Assembly (NCBI RefSeq): GCF_042432905.1
Contig: NZ_JBHLWI010000006.1
Location: 89,972-153,971 of the forward strand
Reading direction: 5' to 3'
Length of the DNA stretch: 64,000 nucleotides
Origin: Fontibacter flavus
GTDB taxonomy: Bacteria; Bacteroidota; Bacteroidia; Cytophagales; Cyclobacteriaceae
Position numbers and translations under genes: made by a program. The stretch's first letter is position 1; each line of letters opens with the position of its first letter. Shown here in pieces: positions 42,887-51,760 of this stretch. The notes below the pieces were generated by a model. The model was not told the origin of the DNA and made no database searches. It saw only the letters and a program-made list of their open reading frames with translations.

Positions 42887-45022
42887 TTATTCGTAGACCC
42901 CAAGAATATCAAACACGAAAGCATATTCTAAAGCAATTTCTTTCAATCTTTCAAATCGACCACTTGCCCCTCCATGACCTGCATCCATATTGGTATAAAG
43001 AAATAGCTTATTTTGATCTGTTTTCTTTGTCCTCAGTAATGCCACCCACTTGGCTGGCTCCCAATATTGCACCTGAGAATCATGTAGACCTGTAGTAACC
43101 AAAAGGTTTGGATAATCTTTTTCCTCCACGTTGTCATAAGGGGAATAAGAAAGCATGTATTCATATTGTTCCTGAATATTAGGATTACCCCACTCCAACC
43201 ACTCAAATGTAGTCAAGGGAATAGATTCGTCCATCATCGTTGTGACCACATCAACAAAAGGCACCGCAGCGATCACTCCTCTGTAGGTTTCAGGAGCCAT
43301 ATTCACCACAGCTCCCATCAATAAACCTCCTGCACTTCCTCCAGAAGCAAAAAGTTTATCTTTGGCCACATAACCATTATCCTGTAGCCATTTGGAGCAA
43401 TCAACGAAGTCTGTGAAAGTATTCTTTTTATTCATCATTTTACCATCTTCGTACCACTCTCCTCCCATTTCCTGTCCTCCACGAACATGTGCAATGGCAA
43501 AGACAAATCCCCTATCCAATAAACTCAATCTCGTACTACTAAAAGTCGGCTCCATAGAGTACCCATAAGACCCATAAGCATAAATCCATCCAGGCATGGA
43601 TCCATCTTTCTTAAACTTGTCTTTTCTGTAAACGATGGAAACAGGAACCCGCTTTCCATCCCTGGCTGGCACCATCACCCTTTCGGTAACATAATTGGAT
43701 TTATCAAAATCTCCCAATACAGGCTGTTCCTTCATCAAGGTTTTTTCCTTTGTCTCCATATCATAGTCATAAGTGGAGTTTGGAGTGGTCATAGAGGTAT
43801 AAGAGTACCTCAAAACCTTGGTTTCAAAGGCTGGATTATAGGCAATTCCTGCTGAATAAGCAGGTTCATCAAATTTCATTTCATATTCGGAACCATCAGC
43901 CCACTTCACAATCCTAATCTTGGCAAGACCTTCAAAAGTCTCCTGGATTGCCATGTAATCTTTAAAGTAATCAACACCTTCCAGGAAAATATCCTCTCTA
44001 TGTGGAATGACATCTTTCCAATTCCCTTGACCTGAATTGGTAATAGGTGCTTCCACCAACCTGTAATTGACCGCATTTAAGTTGGTATGGATATAAAACT
44101 TATCCCCTCCTGCATGGTCTACAGCATACTGCACATTATCCTGGACAGGCTCAATTAACTTAGGCTTAGCGGGCTTATCTGCATCGACAAACATGGCATA
44201 AGAAGCATCAGTCCTTCCAGAACCGATAATGACATATTTCTTAGATTTCGTTTTGGTCACATAGCAATCAAGCGTTTGATCATTTTCCTCAAAAACCAGT
44301 TCATCTTGATGGCTCACATTTCCTAAAAGATGCCTTTTCACCTGAAAAACCCTCAAAGTTTGTTTGTCCGGTACCGAATAGTAAAAGGACTTGTTGTCAT
44401 TGGTCCAAGCAACCCCACCTCTGGTGTCTTCTATCCTATCAGTTAGAAGCTCGCCAGTTCTGAGATCTTTCACCATAATGGTGTAAAAATTCCTCCCTTG
44501 TGTATCCATAATGATAGCCGCCAAATTATGATCAGGACTTACAGAAGTATAAAAATTGAGGTAAGGCTTGTCTTTCCCCAATTCATTACCGTCCATAATA
44601 ATTTCTTCCGGAGCATCCAAAGAGCCTTTTTTCCTGCAGTATATGGGATATTCTCCCCCTTCTACATAGCGAACATAATAGTAATAGTCATCCAATCGGT
44701 AAGGCACGGAAGAATCATCCTCCTTGATTCTGCTCCTCATTTCGTTGAAAAGCTTTTCCTGAAACACCTTGGTATGTCCCATCATGGTATCCAAGTACTG
44801 ATTTTCAGCATTCAGGTAATCAATCACAGCAGGATCTTCTCTATCATTGAGCCAATAGTAATTATCCACACGGACATGCCCATGCTTAGCTATTAATTCA
44901 AATGGTTTCACTTCAGCCACAGGCGGCTGAACATCAGGCAATATTACTCCAGGTTCTTGTTTAGAACAGGCCATATTTATTCCTATTATAAATGTTAAAA
45001 GATAAATGTTTGTTGTTTTCAT
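42887..45022 (-). CDS. S9 prolyl-oligopeptidase-family lipoprotein, oligopeptidase B-like
   Basis: A 711-residue serine peptidase. The lipoprotein signal ends at NMACSKQ (Cys19), so it faces the periplasm, unlike cytosolic PtrB. An N-terminal seven-blade propeller precedes the alpha/beta hydrolase domain, whose triad is Ser563 (ASGGSAGG), Asp648 (TGLHDSQVQYW) and His683 (DAGHGGASGR). The region HVRGGQEMGGEWYEDGK is typical of oligopeptidase B. I chose the ATG at 45022; the in-frame ATG at 45061 would place 13 polar residues before the signal. It likely trims short peptides, after basic residues if B-type. Confidence 0.93.
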   Translation of the reverse strand: MKTTNIYLLTFIIGINMACSKQEPGVILPDVQPPVAEVKPFELIAKHGHVRVDNYYWLNDREDPAVIDYLNAENQYLDTMMGHTKVFQEKLFNEMRSRIKEDDSSVPYRLDDYYYYVRYVEGGEYPIYCRKKGSLDAPEEIIMDGNELGKDKPYLNFYTSVSPDHNLAAIIMDTQGRNFYTIMVKDLRTGELLTDRIEDTRGGVAWTNDNKSFYYSVPDKQTLRVFQVKRHLLGNVSHQDELVFEENDQTLDCYVTKTKSKKYVIIGSGRTDASYAMFVDADKPAKPKLIEPVQDNVQYAVDHAGGDKFYIHTNLNAVNYRLVEAPITNSGQGNWKDVIPHREDIFLEGVDYFKDYMAIQETFEGLAKIRIVKWADGSEYEMKFDEPAYSAGIAYNPAFETKVLRYSYTSMTTPNSTYDYDMETKEKTLMKEQPVLGDFDKSNYVTERVMVPARDGKRVPVSIVYRKDKFKKDGSMPGWIYAYGSYGYSMEPTFSSTRLSLLDRGFVFAIAHVRGGQEMGGEWYEDGKMMNKKNTFTDFVDCSKWLQDNGYVAKDKLFASGGSAGGLLMGAVVNMAPETYRGVIAAVPFVDVVTTMMDESIPLTTFEWLEWGNPNIQEQYEYMLSYSPYDNVEEKDYPNLLVTTGLHDSQVQYWEPAKWVALLRTKKTDQNKLFLYTNMDAGHGGASGRFERLKEIALEYAFVFDILGVYE

Positions 45023-45069
45023 AGTGGTTGGAATTTCAAAGCAATGGCAATTTAAGGGCATAAGTTAGA

Positions 45070-45110
45070 AAAAAACCGAAGATTTTAATCATCTTCGGCT
45101 TTTGATTTTT
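45070..45110. terminator. Terminator of tex
   Basis: CCGAAGAT (45076-45083) pairs with ATCTTCGG (45091-45098). On the minus strand a run of seven T follows. Confidence 0.8.
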
Positions 45111-47359
45111 TACCTAAATTTCCCCTTCAACATTGCCAGCTTGGCTGCCAAATCTCCCTCTACCTCAGGCTCTTCTCTTCGTTTCTTTTCTCCAGCAGGC
45201 TTGGACTTCCCTCTCTCGGCAAATGGATCAGACTTCATGCTCAATCCGATACGCTTTCTAGGAATATCCACTTCCATCACCGTCACTTCTACTTTCTGAT
45301 TGACGCTGACGACATCAGCAGGATCATTCACATACCTATCTGCCAAATGACTTAGGTGAACCAAGCCATCCTGATGCACACCTATGTCTACAAAAGCACC
45401 GAACTTGGTGATATTGGTGATGATACCGGGCAACTTCATCCCTACCTTTAGGTCTGAAATCTCATTGACCCCTTCCTGAAAATTGAAAACCTCGAAAGTC
45501 TCTCTTGGGTCTCTTCCTGGCTTGGACAATTCATCCATAATATCCTGCAAAGTTGGCAACCCTACAGTCTCAGAAACATAATTCTTCAAAATGATCTTGG
45601 ATCTCAATTCTTCAGAACTCATCAAATCAGTCAGTTTGGCCCCAATATCTTTGGCCATTTTTTCCACAAGGTCATACCGCTCAGGGTGTACTGCTGAAGC
45701 ATCCAAGGGGTTGGTGGCATTGCGGATCCTCAAGAACCCTGCTGCTTGCTCAAATGCTTTATCGCCCAATCTCGGCACTTTTCTGATTTCATCCCTGCTC
45801 TTGAATGGTCCTTTTTCATTTCTGTAGTTCACTATATTCTGCGCCAATACAGGGCCTAATCCGGAAACATAGGTCAGCAATTGCTTTGAGGCAGTATTGA
45901 CTTCTACCCCTACCCCATTCACACAGCTCATTACTGTATCATCTAAAGAATTTTTCAAGGCTCCTTGATCTACATCATGCTGGTACTGTCCAACCCCAAT
46001 AGATTTAGGATCAATCTTCACCAATTCGGCAAGAGGATCCATTAGTCTTCTACCAATCGACACCGCACCTCTGACCGTAAGATCATAATCCGGAAACTCT
46101 TCTCTTGCTACATCAGAAGCAGAATAGATAGAGGCACCACTTTCATTCACCATTGTCACAATTACGTGCTTAGGTAAACCTAAGGATTTTACAAATGCCT
46201 CAGTTTCCCTACTCGCCGTTCCATTTCCTATCGCAATGGCTTCCACATGGTGTTTTTCTACCAAATGCCTAACAGTCGCCCCAGCCTCCGCAATTTTCTT
46301 CTGAGGTTCATTTGGGAAGATAGTGTCGTAACTTAGCAATTGGCCTTGCGGTCCAAGACAAACAGTTTTACAGCCTGTTCTGAACCCAGGGTCTATAGCC
46401 AAGACAGATTTTTCTCCCAAAGGAGCTGTCAACAACAGCTGTCTCAGGTTTTCCGCAAAAACCTTAATCGCTTCTTCGTCTGCTTTCTTTTTGGTATAAA
46501 GCCTTACCTCTGTTTCCATGGAAGGTTTCAAAAGTCTCTTATAACAGTCTTTGATGGCCATTCGGACATGTTCTACTGCAGCATTAGCGGCATTTTCCAA
46601 AATCATATTCTCCATCAATGTAATCGCAGATAACTCATCCGGACAGGAATCCAACATCAAAAATAATTCCTTCTCTCCTCTTCTCATGGCCAAAACCCTG
46701 TGAGAAGGCGCCGATTTTACAGGTTCCTTCCAGTCAAAATAATCTTTGTATTTGATAGCTTCCGCTTCTTTACCGGGTATTACTTTGGAAACAAACTCCC
46801 CTTCTTCAATGAACAGGTCCCGCATTTTCTTCCTCAACTCAACATTCTCATTGACCCATTCGGCAATGATATCTCGTGCGCCCTGAAGTGCTTCTTCAAT
46901 GGAATTCACTTCTTTTTCAGCATCGATGTATCTCTCAGCTTCAGCCTCAAGGTCAAATGATCCCTGTTCAAAGACTTTGCTTGCCAAAGGTTCCAACCCT
47001 TTTTCCCTTGCGATAGTTGCCTTGGTCCTTCTTTTGGGTTTGTAGGGTAGATACAAATCCTCTAACATTGACATGGTCTCGGCAGCGTTGATTTTGCCTT
47101 CCAGTTCAGGTGTGAGTTTACCTTGCTCCTGAATGGATTTCAGGATGGCTTCCCTTCTTTTATCCAAATCCCGTAACTGTTGTATCCTATCCCTGATAGC
47201 TGCTACCTGAACCTCATCGAGGCTACCGGTAACTTCTTTTCGGTACCTGGAAATAAAAGGAACAGTGGCTCCTTCATCCAACAATTCAATGGTATCGGTA
47301 ACCTGCTTTACCTTAATTTGAAGCTCTTCGGCTACTTTTATAAAATGATTGATATTCAT
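45110..47359 (-). CDS. tex: Tex-family RNA-binding transcription accessory protein
   Basis: A 749-residue cytosolic protein related to Spt6. An N-terminal helical region is followed by a YqgF/RNase H-like fold (VLAIDPGFRTGCKTVCLG), helix-hairpin-helix motifs (ASKQLLTYVSGLGPVLAQNIV, FKSRDEIRKVPRLGDKAFEQAAGFLRI) and a C-terminal S1 domain (PGIITNITKFGAFVDIGVHQDGLVHLS). The last 40 residues are charged. It binds nucleic acids and acts in transcription and RNA turnover. Confidence 0.96.
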   Translation of the reverse strand: MNINHFIKVAEELQIKVKQVTDTIELLDEGATVPFISRYRKEVTGSLDEVQVAAIRDRIQQLRDLDKRREAILKSIQEQGKLTPELEGKINAAETMSMLEDLYLPYKPKRRTKATIAREKGLEPLASKVFEQGSFDLEAEAERYIDAEKEVNSIEEALQGARDIIAEWVNENVELRKKMRDLFIEEGEFVSKVIPGKEAEAIKYKDYFDWKEPVKSAPSHRVLAMRRGEKELFLMLDSCPDELSAITLMENMILENAANAAVEHVRMAIKDCYKRLLKPSMETEVRLYTKKKADEEAIKVFAENLRQLLLTAPLGEKSVLAIDPGFRTGCKTVCLGPQGQLLSYDTIFPNEPQKKIAEAGATVRHLVEKHHVEAIAIGNGTASRETEAFVKSLGLPKHVIVTMVNESGASIYSASDVAREEFPDYDLTVRGAVSIGRRLMDPLAELVKIDPKSIGVGQYQHDVDQGALKNSLDDTVMSCVNGVGVEVNTASKQLLTYVSGLGPVLAQNIVNYRNEKGPFKSRDEIRKVPRLGDKAFEQAAGFLRIRNATNPLDASAVHPERYDLVEKMAKDIGAKLTDLMSSEELRSKIILKNYVSETVGLPTLQDIMDELSKPGRDPRETFEVFNFQEGVNEISDLKVGMKLPGIITNITKFGAFVDIGVHQDGLVHLSHLADRYVNDPADVVSVNQKVEVTVMEVDIPRKRIGLSMKSDPFAERGKSKPAGEKKRREEPEVEGDLAAKLAMLKGKFR

Positions 47360-47727
47360 ATAAAAACTTGATTGATCAAATGGGACCGCAAAGTAAGAAG
47401 ACCAATTAGTCCATCAAAAGAAACCTTTTTGAAAATCTCAATAGAAAGAGTAAAAATCTGAATGACTGATAAAATGATTTAGTATGACTTTAACCACCAA
47501 TTATTTAATCTGCAATTATAAGAGAATGCTTAAGATTGATTCTAAGCCTTCTAACCCAAAACCTCTAGAAAATAACATCTGGATGAAAACCAATAGGACC
47601 AGACCTCAAACTTGTAATTTTCAAGAAACTGGCTCATCCCCATTTTTGAAACTTAAGTCTGGTATCAATTGTCACAGGAAAATAAACAGTAGTTTCCTTA
47701 ATTTGTATCATCATTAAACTAATAAAA
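47360..47727. other. 368-bp divergent intergenic region between tex and the thioredoxin gene
   Basis: It holds the candidate tex promoter (47389-47419) and nothing else I can support. A 77-codon frame at 47484-47717 has no protein-like character. Confidence 0.55.
47389..47419 (-). promoter_or_regulatory. Candidate tex promoter
   Basis: On the minus strand TTTTG (47415-47419), an 18-base spacer, TTACTTTG (47389-47396; seven of eight matches to TAnnTTTG), 29 bases before the tex ATG. Confidence 0.4.
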
Positions 47728-48312
47728 ATGATTGACTGGAAAAAAGAAGCCAAGAGTTGGGGCATAATGATTGCCATTTTCGCCTTTTTATATTTTACAG
47801 GATTGATTACACCGATTATGGGAGGATTGCAATCCCTCTTATTGAAAACCGGCATCAAAAAGCCTAAAATCACATTGGTGGACAAATCAAATACTGATTT
47901 CTCATATCAGGGTGCTTTTCTAGATATGGAAGGCAATAGAGTAAATCTTGAAGATTACCGAGGAAAGGCCGTTTTTATCAATCTATGGGCTACTTGGTGC
48001 CCTCCATGCAGGGCGGAAATGCCTCATATTTCAGACTTATATGACAAGGTCAAAGACACCGAAAACCTTGAATTCCTGATGATCGCCTTGGATAAGGAAT
48101 TGGCAAAAAGTAAAAACTTCATGGACAGCAAGGATTTTTCCTTCACCTCAGTTCATGCTTCCTTTGGCCTAAACGAATCCCTGCAAAGCCAATCAATCCC
48201 CACCACCTTAGTGGTAAGCCCTCAAGGTGAAATCGTCTTTTACCAAGAAGGAATGAGTAACTTTGATACGGAAGAATTCAGAAACTTCTTGATTCAGACC
48301 AGTAAAAAGTAA
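47728..48312 (+). CDS. Membrane-anchored TlpA/ResA-like thioredoxin
   Basis: A 194-residue protein with one N-terminal transmembrane helix (about 11-32) and a periplasmic thioredoxin fold (about 55-194). The active site is WATWCPPCRAEMP with Cys91 and Cys94, and the cis-Pro is in SQSIPTTLVV. CPPC and the RAEMP continuation are typical of TlpA/ResA reductants, which keep cysteines reduced for cytochrome c maturation or repair. No cytochrome biogenesis gene is adjacent, so the client is unknown. Confidence 0.93.
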   Translation: MIDWKKEAKSWGIMIAIFAFLYFTGLITPIMGGLQSLLLKTGIKKPKITLVDKSNTDFSYQGAFLDMEGNRVNLEDYRGKAVFINLWATWCPPCRAEMPHISDLYDKVKDTENLEFLMIALDKELAKSKNFMDSKDFSFTSVHASFGLNESLQSQSIPTTLVVSPQGEIVFYQEGMSNFDTEEFRNFLIQTSKK

Positions 48313-48319
48313 CCCCCAG

Positions 48320-48338
48320 AAGGCAACACTTGCCTTTT
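48320..48338 (+). terminator. Small terminator after the thioredoxin gene
   Basis: AAGGCAA (48320-48326) and TTGCCTT (48330-48336) with a 3-base loop and a short T-run. Confidence 0.5.
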
Positions 48339-48381
48339 ATCGTGCATATATTGACAGATAAGATAACTCCGTTTTGAGATC

Positions 48382-48416
48382 AGGCATTTATTCTCGATTT
48401 TGAAGGATAAATGCCT
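48382..48416 (+). promoter_or_regulatory. Hairpin just before the GH95 start codon
   Basis: AGGCATTTAT (48382-48391) and ATAAATGCCT (48407-48416) form a 10-bp stem that ends 5 bases before the ATG at 48422. It could be a second terminator for the thioredoxin gene (TTTTC follows) or a structure that limits translation of the fucosidase. Confidence 0.5.
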
Positions 48417-48421
48417 TTTCT

Positions 48422-50761
48422 ATGAAAACCTATTCTAAACTTATTTTTACTTTCCTCCTCATTTCTCTAAATCTTCAGGAAGCAAGTGCCCAAAAAAAGC
48501 TTTGGTACCAACAGCCTGCTTCCCAATGGGAAGAGGCACTCCCCATTGGGAATGGAAGAATGGGTGCCATGGTTTTTGGAAATACCGACAAGGAACGCAT
48601 TCAGCTCAATGAAGATTCTCTCTGGCCGGGAGGACCTAATGACTGGGGATTAGCTGAAGGAAATCCTGATGACTTAGAGGCGATCAGGCAACTATTGATC
48701 AAAGGAGAAAATAAACAAGCAGACTCTTTATTGGTCGCTAAATTTTCAAGAAAAAGCATTACCCGATCCCATCAAACTATGGGGGACCTTTGGCTTGAAC
48801 TCAACCACCATCACATCTCTGATTACAGACGCGAACTTGACCTCGACCAAGCATTAGTCAGTGTGAGTTATAAAGTGGATGGTTATGATTTTTTACAGCA
48901 AGTATTTACTTCAGCTCCAGACCAAGCCACCATTATCCACCTTCAATCCTCCCATCCCGAAGGCATCAATGGATCTGTCAGCATGAGCAGACCTGATGAC
49001 CAGGGATATCCCACTGTGAAAGTTCAGGCCACCTCTACCAAAAGCTTGCAGATGGACGGAGAGATTACCCAAAGAAAAGGGATGATTGACTCCAAACCCA
49101 GTCCGATTCTACATGGAGTACGATTTCAAGCCTTGGCCTGGTTGGACAATAAAGGAGGGAATCTTAAACAAAATGGTGATAAAATCGAACTAGAAGGCGT
49201 TCAAGAACTAACCATTAAACTGATTAGTAACACCTCTTATTATCACAGTGATTTTAAAGGGAAGAACCAAGAGCATCTACTCAAAATCAAGGACAAAGAC
49301 TTTGAAGCACTCTTTCAGGCACATATTAAAGATTATCAGGCATTGTTTCATAGAGTACGCCTAAACCTAGGAGAGGAACCAACAGAGGATCTAGCAACTA
49401 ATGTCAGAATTCAAAAAGTAAAAGAGGGCCAAACAGATCTTTATCTAGAATCTTTGCTTTTTGACTTTGGGAGGTACCTGTTAATTTCATCTTCCCGGCC
49501 AGGTACCTTACCTGCCAACCTTCAAGGGATATGGAACAGACATATTGAAGCACCTTGGAATGCAGATTACCACATGAATATCAATCTTCAGATGAATTAT
49601 TGGCTAGCAGAGGTCACCAATTTATCAGAACTACATGAGCCATTCTTTGATTATATGGACCAATTGATTCTCAGTGGCAAAAAAACTGCTCAGAAAACTT
49701 ATGGCATGCGTGGAGCAGCATTAGCGCATGGCTCAGACCTTTGGCATATGACTTTTCTCCAGTCTGCCCAAGCCTATTGGGGCTCCTGGATGGGTGCAGG
49801 AGGATGGATGATGCAGCATTTCTGGGAAAGGTACCTCTTTACAAATGACAAAGGATTCCTTGAAAAAAGATTTCTCCCCGCTATGGAGGAAATAGCGAAG
49901 TTTTATGTGGACTGGCTGGTCCCCTATCCTTCAGATGGACTTTTGGTTTCATCTCCATCAACCTCTCCCGAAAACAGCTTTATCAATGCCAAAGGAGAGT
50001 CTGTCGCTTCTACCATGGGAGCAGCCATGGACCAGCAGATCATCGCTGAAGTTTTTGACAATTACATTAAAGCCTGTGAAATATTGGCCAAGACCCCACC
50101 ACTTTTGGCTGAAGTAAAGGAAAAAAGAAAAAATCTCAGATCAGGTCTGCAGATTGGAAAAGATGGCAGGTTGATGGAGTGGGATCAAGAGTATGAAGAA
50201 CCTGAAAAAGGTCACCGGCACATGTCTCATTTGTACGCTTTTCACCCAGGAAATGCCATCACGAAAAATAAAACACCTGAATTGTTTGATGCCGTTAGAA
50301 AAACTTTGGATTACAGGTTGGCACATGGTGGAGCAGGCACGGGTTGGTCGAGAGCTTGGTTGATCAATTTCTCAGCACGACTTCATGATGGTGAAATGGC
50401 GCATGAGCATGTCAAAAAGCTTATTCAGATTTCCCTTTACCCAAATTTATTTGATGCTCATCCCCCTTTCCAAATTGATGGTAATTTCGGCTATACAGCG
50501 GGATTTGCCGAAATGCTTTTACAAAGTCACGATGGCTTCATCCATATCTTACCTGCTTTGCCCGAAGCTTGGAAAAAAGGAAGCATCAAAGGTTTGAAAG
50601 CAAGAGGAAATTATACCCTGGATCTAAGCTGGGACAATGGAGCGCTTAGAAGCTTAAGCTTATTTGCTCCAATCGGTGGCAAGACAAAATTGAAATATCA
50701 GGGAAATATTATTGAAGTAGAATTGGGGAAAGGCGAAAGGTTTGAAATGGATTTTGAGTAA
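48422..50761 (+). CDS. GH95-family glycoside hydrolase, alpha-L-fucosidase type
   Basis: A 779-residue exported enzyme (signal peptide about 1-23, ending EASA). The N-terminal beta domain carries PIGNGRMGAMVFG and LNEDSLWPGGPNDW, hallmarks of GH95; the (alpha/alpha)6 barrel has WNADYHMNINLQMNYW with the catalytic-site asparagines, the likely acid Glu in EWDQEYEEPEKGHRHMSHL, and the base Asp in QIDGNFGYTAGFAEML. GH95 enzymes remove alpha-1,2-fucose (some alpha-L-galactose) by inversion. No SusCD pair, transporter or fucose pathway gene is adjacent, so it seems to be a single orphan gene. Exact substrate is not decidable from sequence. Confidence 0.92.
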   Translation: MKTYSKLIFTFLLISLNLQEASAQKKLWYQQPASQWEEALPIGNGRMGAMVFGNTDKERIQLNEDSLWPGGPNDWGLAEGNPDDLEAIRQLLIKGENKQADSLLVAKFSRKSITRSHQTMGDLWLELNHHHISDYRRELDLDQALVSVSYKVDGYDFLQQVFTSAPDQATIIHLQSSHPEGINGSVSMSRPDDQGYPTVKVQATSTKSLQMDGEITQRKGMIDSKPSPILHGVRFQALAWLDNKGGNLKQNGDKIELEGVQELTIKLISNTSYYHSDFKGKNQEHLLKIKDKDFEALFQAHIKDYQALFHRVRLNLGEEPTEDLATNVRIQKVKEGQTDLYLESLLFDFGRYLLISSSRPGTLPANLQGIWNRHIEAPWNADYHMNINLQMNYWLAEVTNLSELHEPFFDYMDQLILSGKKTAQKTYGMRGAALAHGSDLWHMTFLQSAQAYWGSWMGAGGWMMQHFWERYLFTNDKGFLEKRFLPAMEEIAKFYVDWLVPYPSDGLLVSSPSTSPENSFINAKGESVASTMGAAMDQQIIAEVFDNYIKACEILAKTPPLLAEVKEKRKNLRSGLQIGKDGRLMEWDQEYEEPEKGHRHMSHLYAFHPGNAITKNKTPELFDAVRKTLDYRLAHGGAGTGWSRAWLINFSARLHDGEMAHEHVKKLIQISLYPNLFDAHPPFQIDGNFGYTAGFAEMLLQSHDGFIHILPALPEAWKKGSIKGLKARGNYTLDLSWDNGALRSLSLFAPIGGKTKLKYQGNIIEVELGKGERFEMDFE

Positions 50762-50986
50762 TAAGCACGGAAAGGTTTTCAAAATACCTATTCCAGAACT
50801 GCGGTTCAAATCTTTTGGGTTGGGACCGTAGCATGGGGGGGTTGATCCTGATATTCAGATTCTGAGGTCCGTGCCGGAGAACGAGCCCCTCAAGAAACGT
50901 TATAAAAAAGACGTGAAACTTTCCTTCCTAACGGCATTAATTCAAGCAAAACGGAGCACAATTACCACCAATTTCCTGATCAAATC
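50762..50986. other. Intergenic stretch with locally raised GC between GH95 and the barrel protein
   Basis: 50816-50893 is richer in G and C than its surroundings and contains a G7 run (50835-50841). GCACGGA (50765-50771) and TCCGTGC (50868-50874) are reverse complements about 100 bases apart. No gene or clear terminator. Confidence 0.4.
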
Positions 50987-51526
50987 TTAGAAAGCATATC
51001 CAAAGCCAACACCTACCCAAAGTGGCCAAAATCCATTTTGATTAAAGATCGGGTTCATGTTGGCTTTAAAAGTAAATCCCCCATCTACAGGAATTCTCCT
51101 ATATCCTAAATTCAAGGTACCCATAAAAGCAGGTGTATCTCCAGAATTCAAGATAAAATCAAAATCTTTCCAAATCCTTGGTTCTCCATTATTCCAATCA
51201 TTATATCGCTCCCGATAATAAATAAACGTTGCACCTCCTCCCAATTCAAAGAAATGTTTCTGCTTGCCGAATAACTTGTTTACCTGAAAAGGCATGGTTA
51301 ACAATCCCTCAGACCGCCAATTATTATTGAAAGCCCAACCACCTGCACCTACCCGCATTCCCCAGGAATTGATGTCTTCTTTATTAAAACGGAAATCATA
51401 ATTAAAAGAATAAGCCAAACCAGCACCACCCAGTTCCAAATAAACCGATTGTGTTCCTGGTGCTTGGGCATATCCACAATTTTGAATTAAAAACATAAAG
51501 GAAAATAAAAAAAGCAGTCTTTTCAT
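50987..51526 (-). CDS. Small outer-membrane beta-barrel protein
   Basis: A 179-residue protein with a signal peptide (MKRLLFLFSFMFLIQNCGYA, then QAPGTQ). The mature part alternates Gly/aromatic strands (VYLELGGAGLAYSFNYDFRF, FELGGGATFIYYRERY) and ends with GVGFGYAF, an aromatic C-terminus recognised by the barrel assembly machinery. About eight strands fit the length. Function unknown. A Cys near the cleavage site (QNCGYA) is not in a good lipobox, so I favour a barrel and not a lipoprotein. Confidence 0.82.
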   Translation of the reverse strand: MKRLLFLFSFMFLIQNCGYAQAPGTQSVYLELGGAGLAYSFNYDFRFNKEDINSWGMRVGAGGWAFNNNWRSEGLLTMPFQVNKLFGKQKHFFELGGGATFIYYRERYNDWNNGEPRIWKDFDFILNSGDTPAFMGTLNLGYRRIPVDGGFTFKANMNPIFNQNGFWPLWVGVGFGYAF

Positions 51527-51697
51527 AATTTTTTGATTTATTCAAATGCTAAATTATAAATATCAAATTACCAAACAAATAGTTTAAGCGTTTTTTTCTT
51601 ATAACTGACGAAAAGTATGAATATGTATTTTTTTAGGATTAAAAATCACAGAACAACAGGCATCACTATTTTAACTTTAAAAATTGATGAAAAAATT

Positions 51698-51740
51698 AAC
51701 CCCTCCAAGAGTTAAAGTTTTTTGGAGGGGTTACAAACCT
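51698..51740 (-). terminator. Terminator of fumarylacetoacetase
   Basis: AACCCCTCCAA (51698-51708) and TTGGAGGGGTT (51722-51732) form an 11-bp stem; on the minus strand AATTTTT follows the stem. Confidence 0.85.
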
Positions 51741-51760
51741 GGAAAGGTTAGAAAAGAAGT

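Noticed and set aside
47484..47717. 77-codon plus-strand frame in the tex-thioredoxin gap
   Set aside because: Composition is polar and random, with no hydrophobic core pattern, promoter or neighbour linkage; I see no sign of a real protein.
50803..50812. tRNA T-loop-like GGTTCAAATC
   Set aside because: The flanking bases do not form the 5-bp T stem (TGCGG against CTTTT), and no anticodon or acceptor stem can be built around it.
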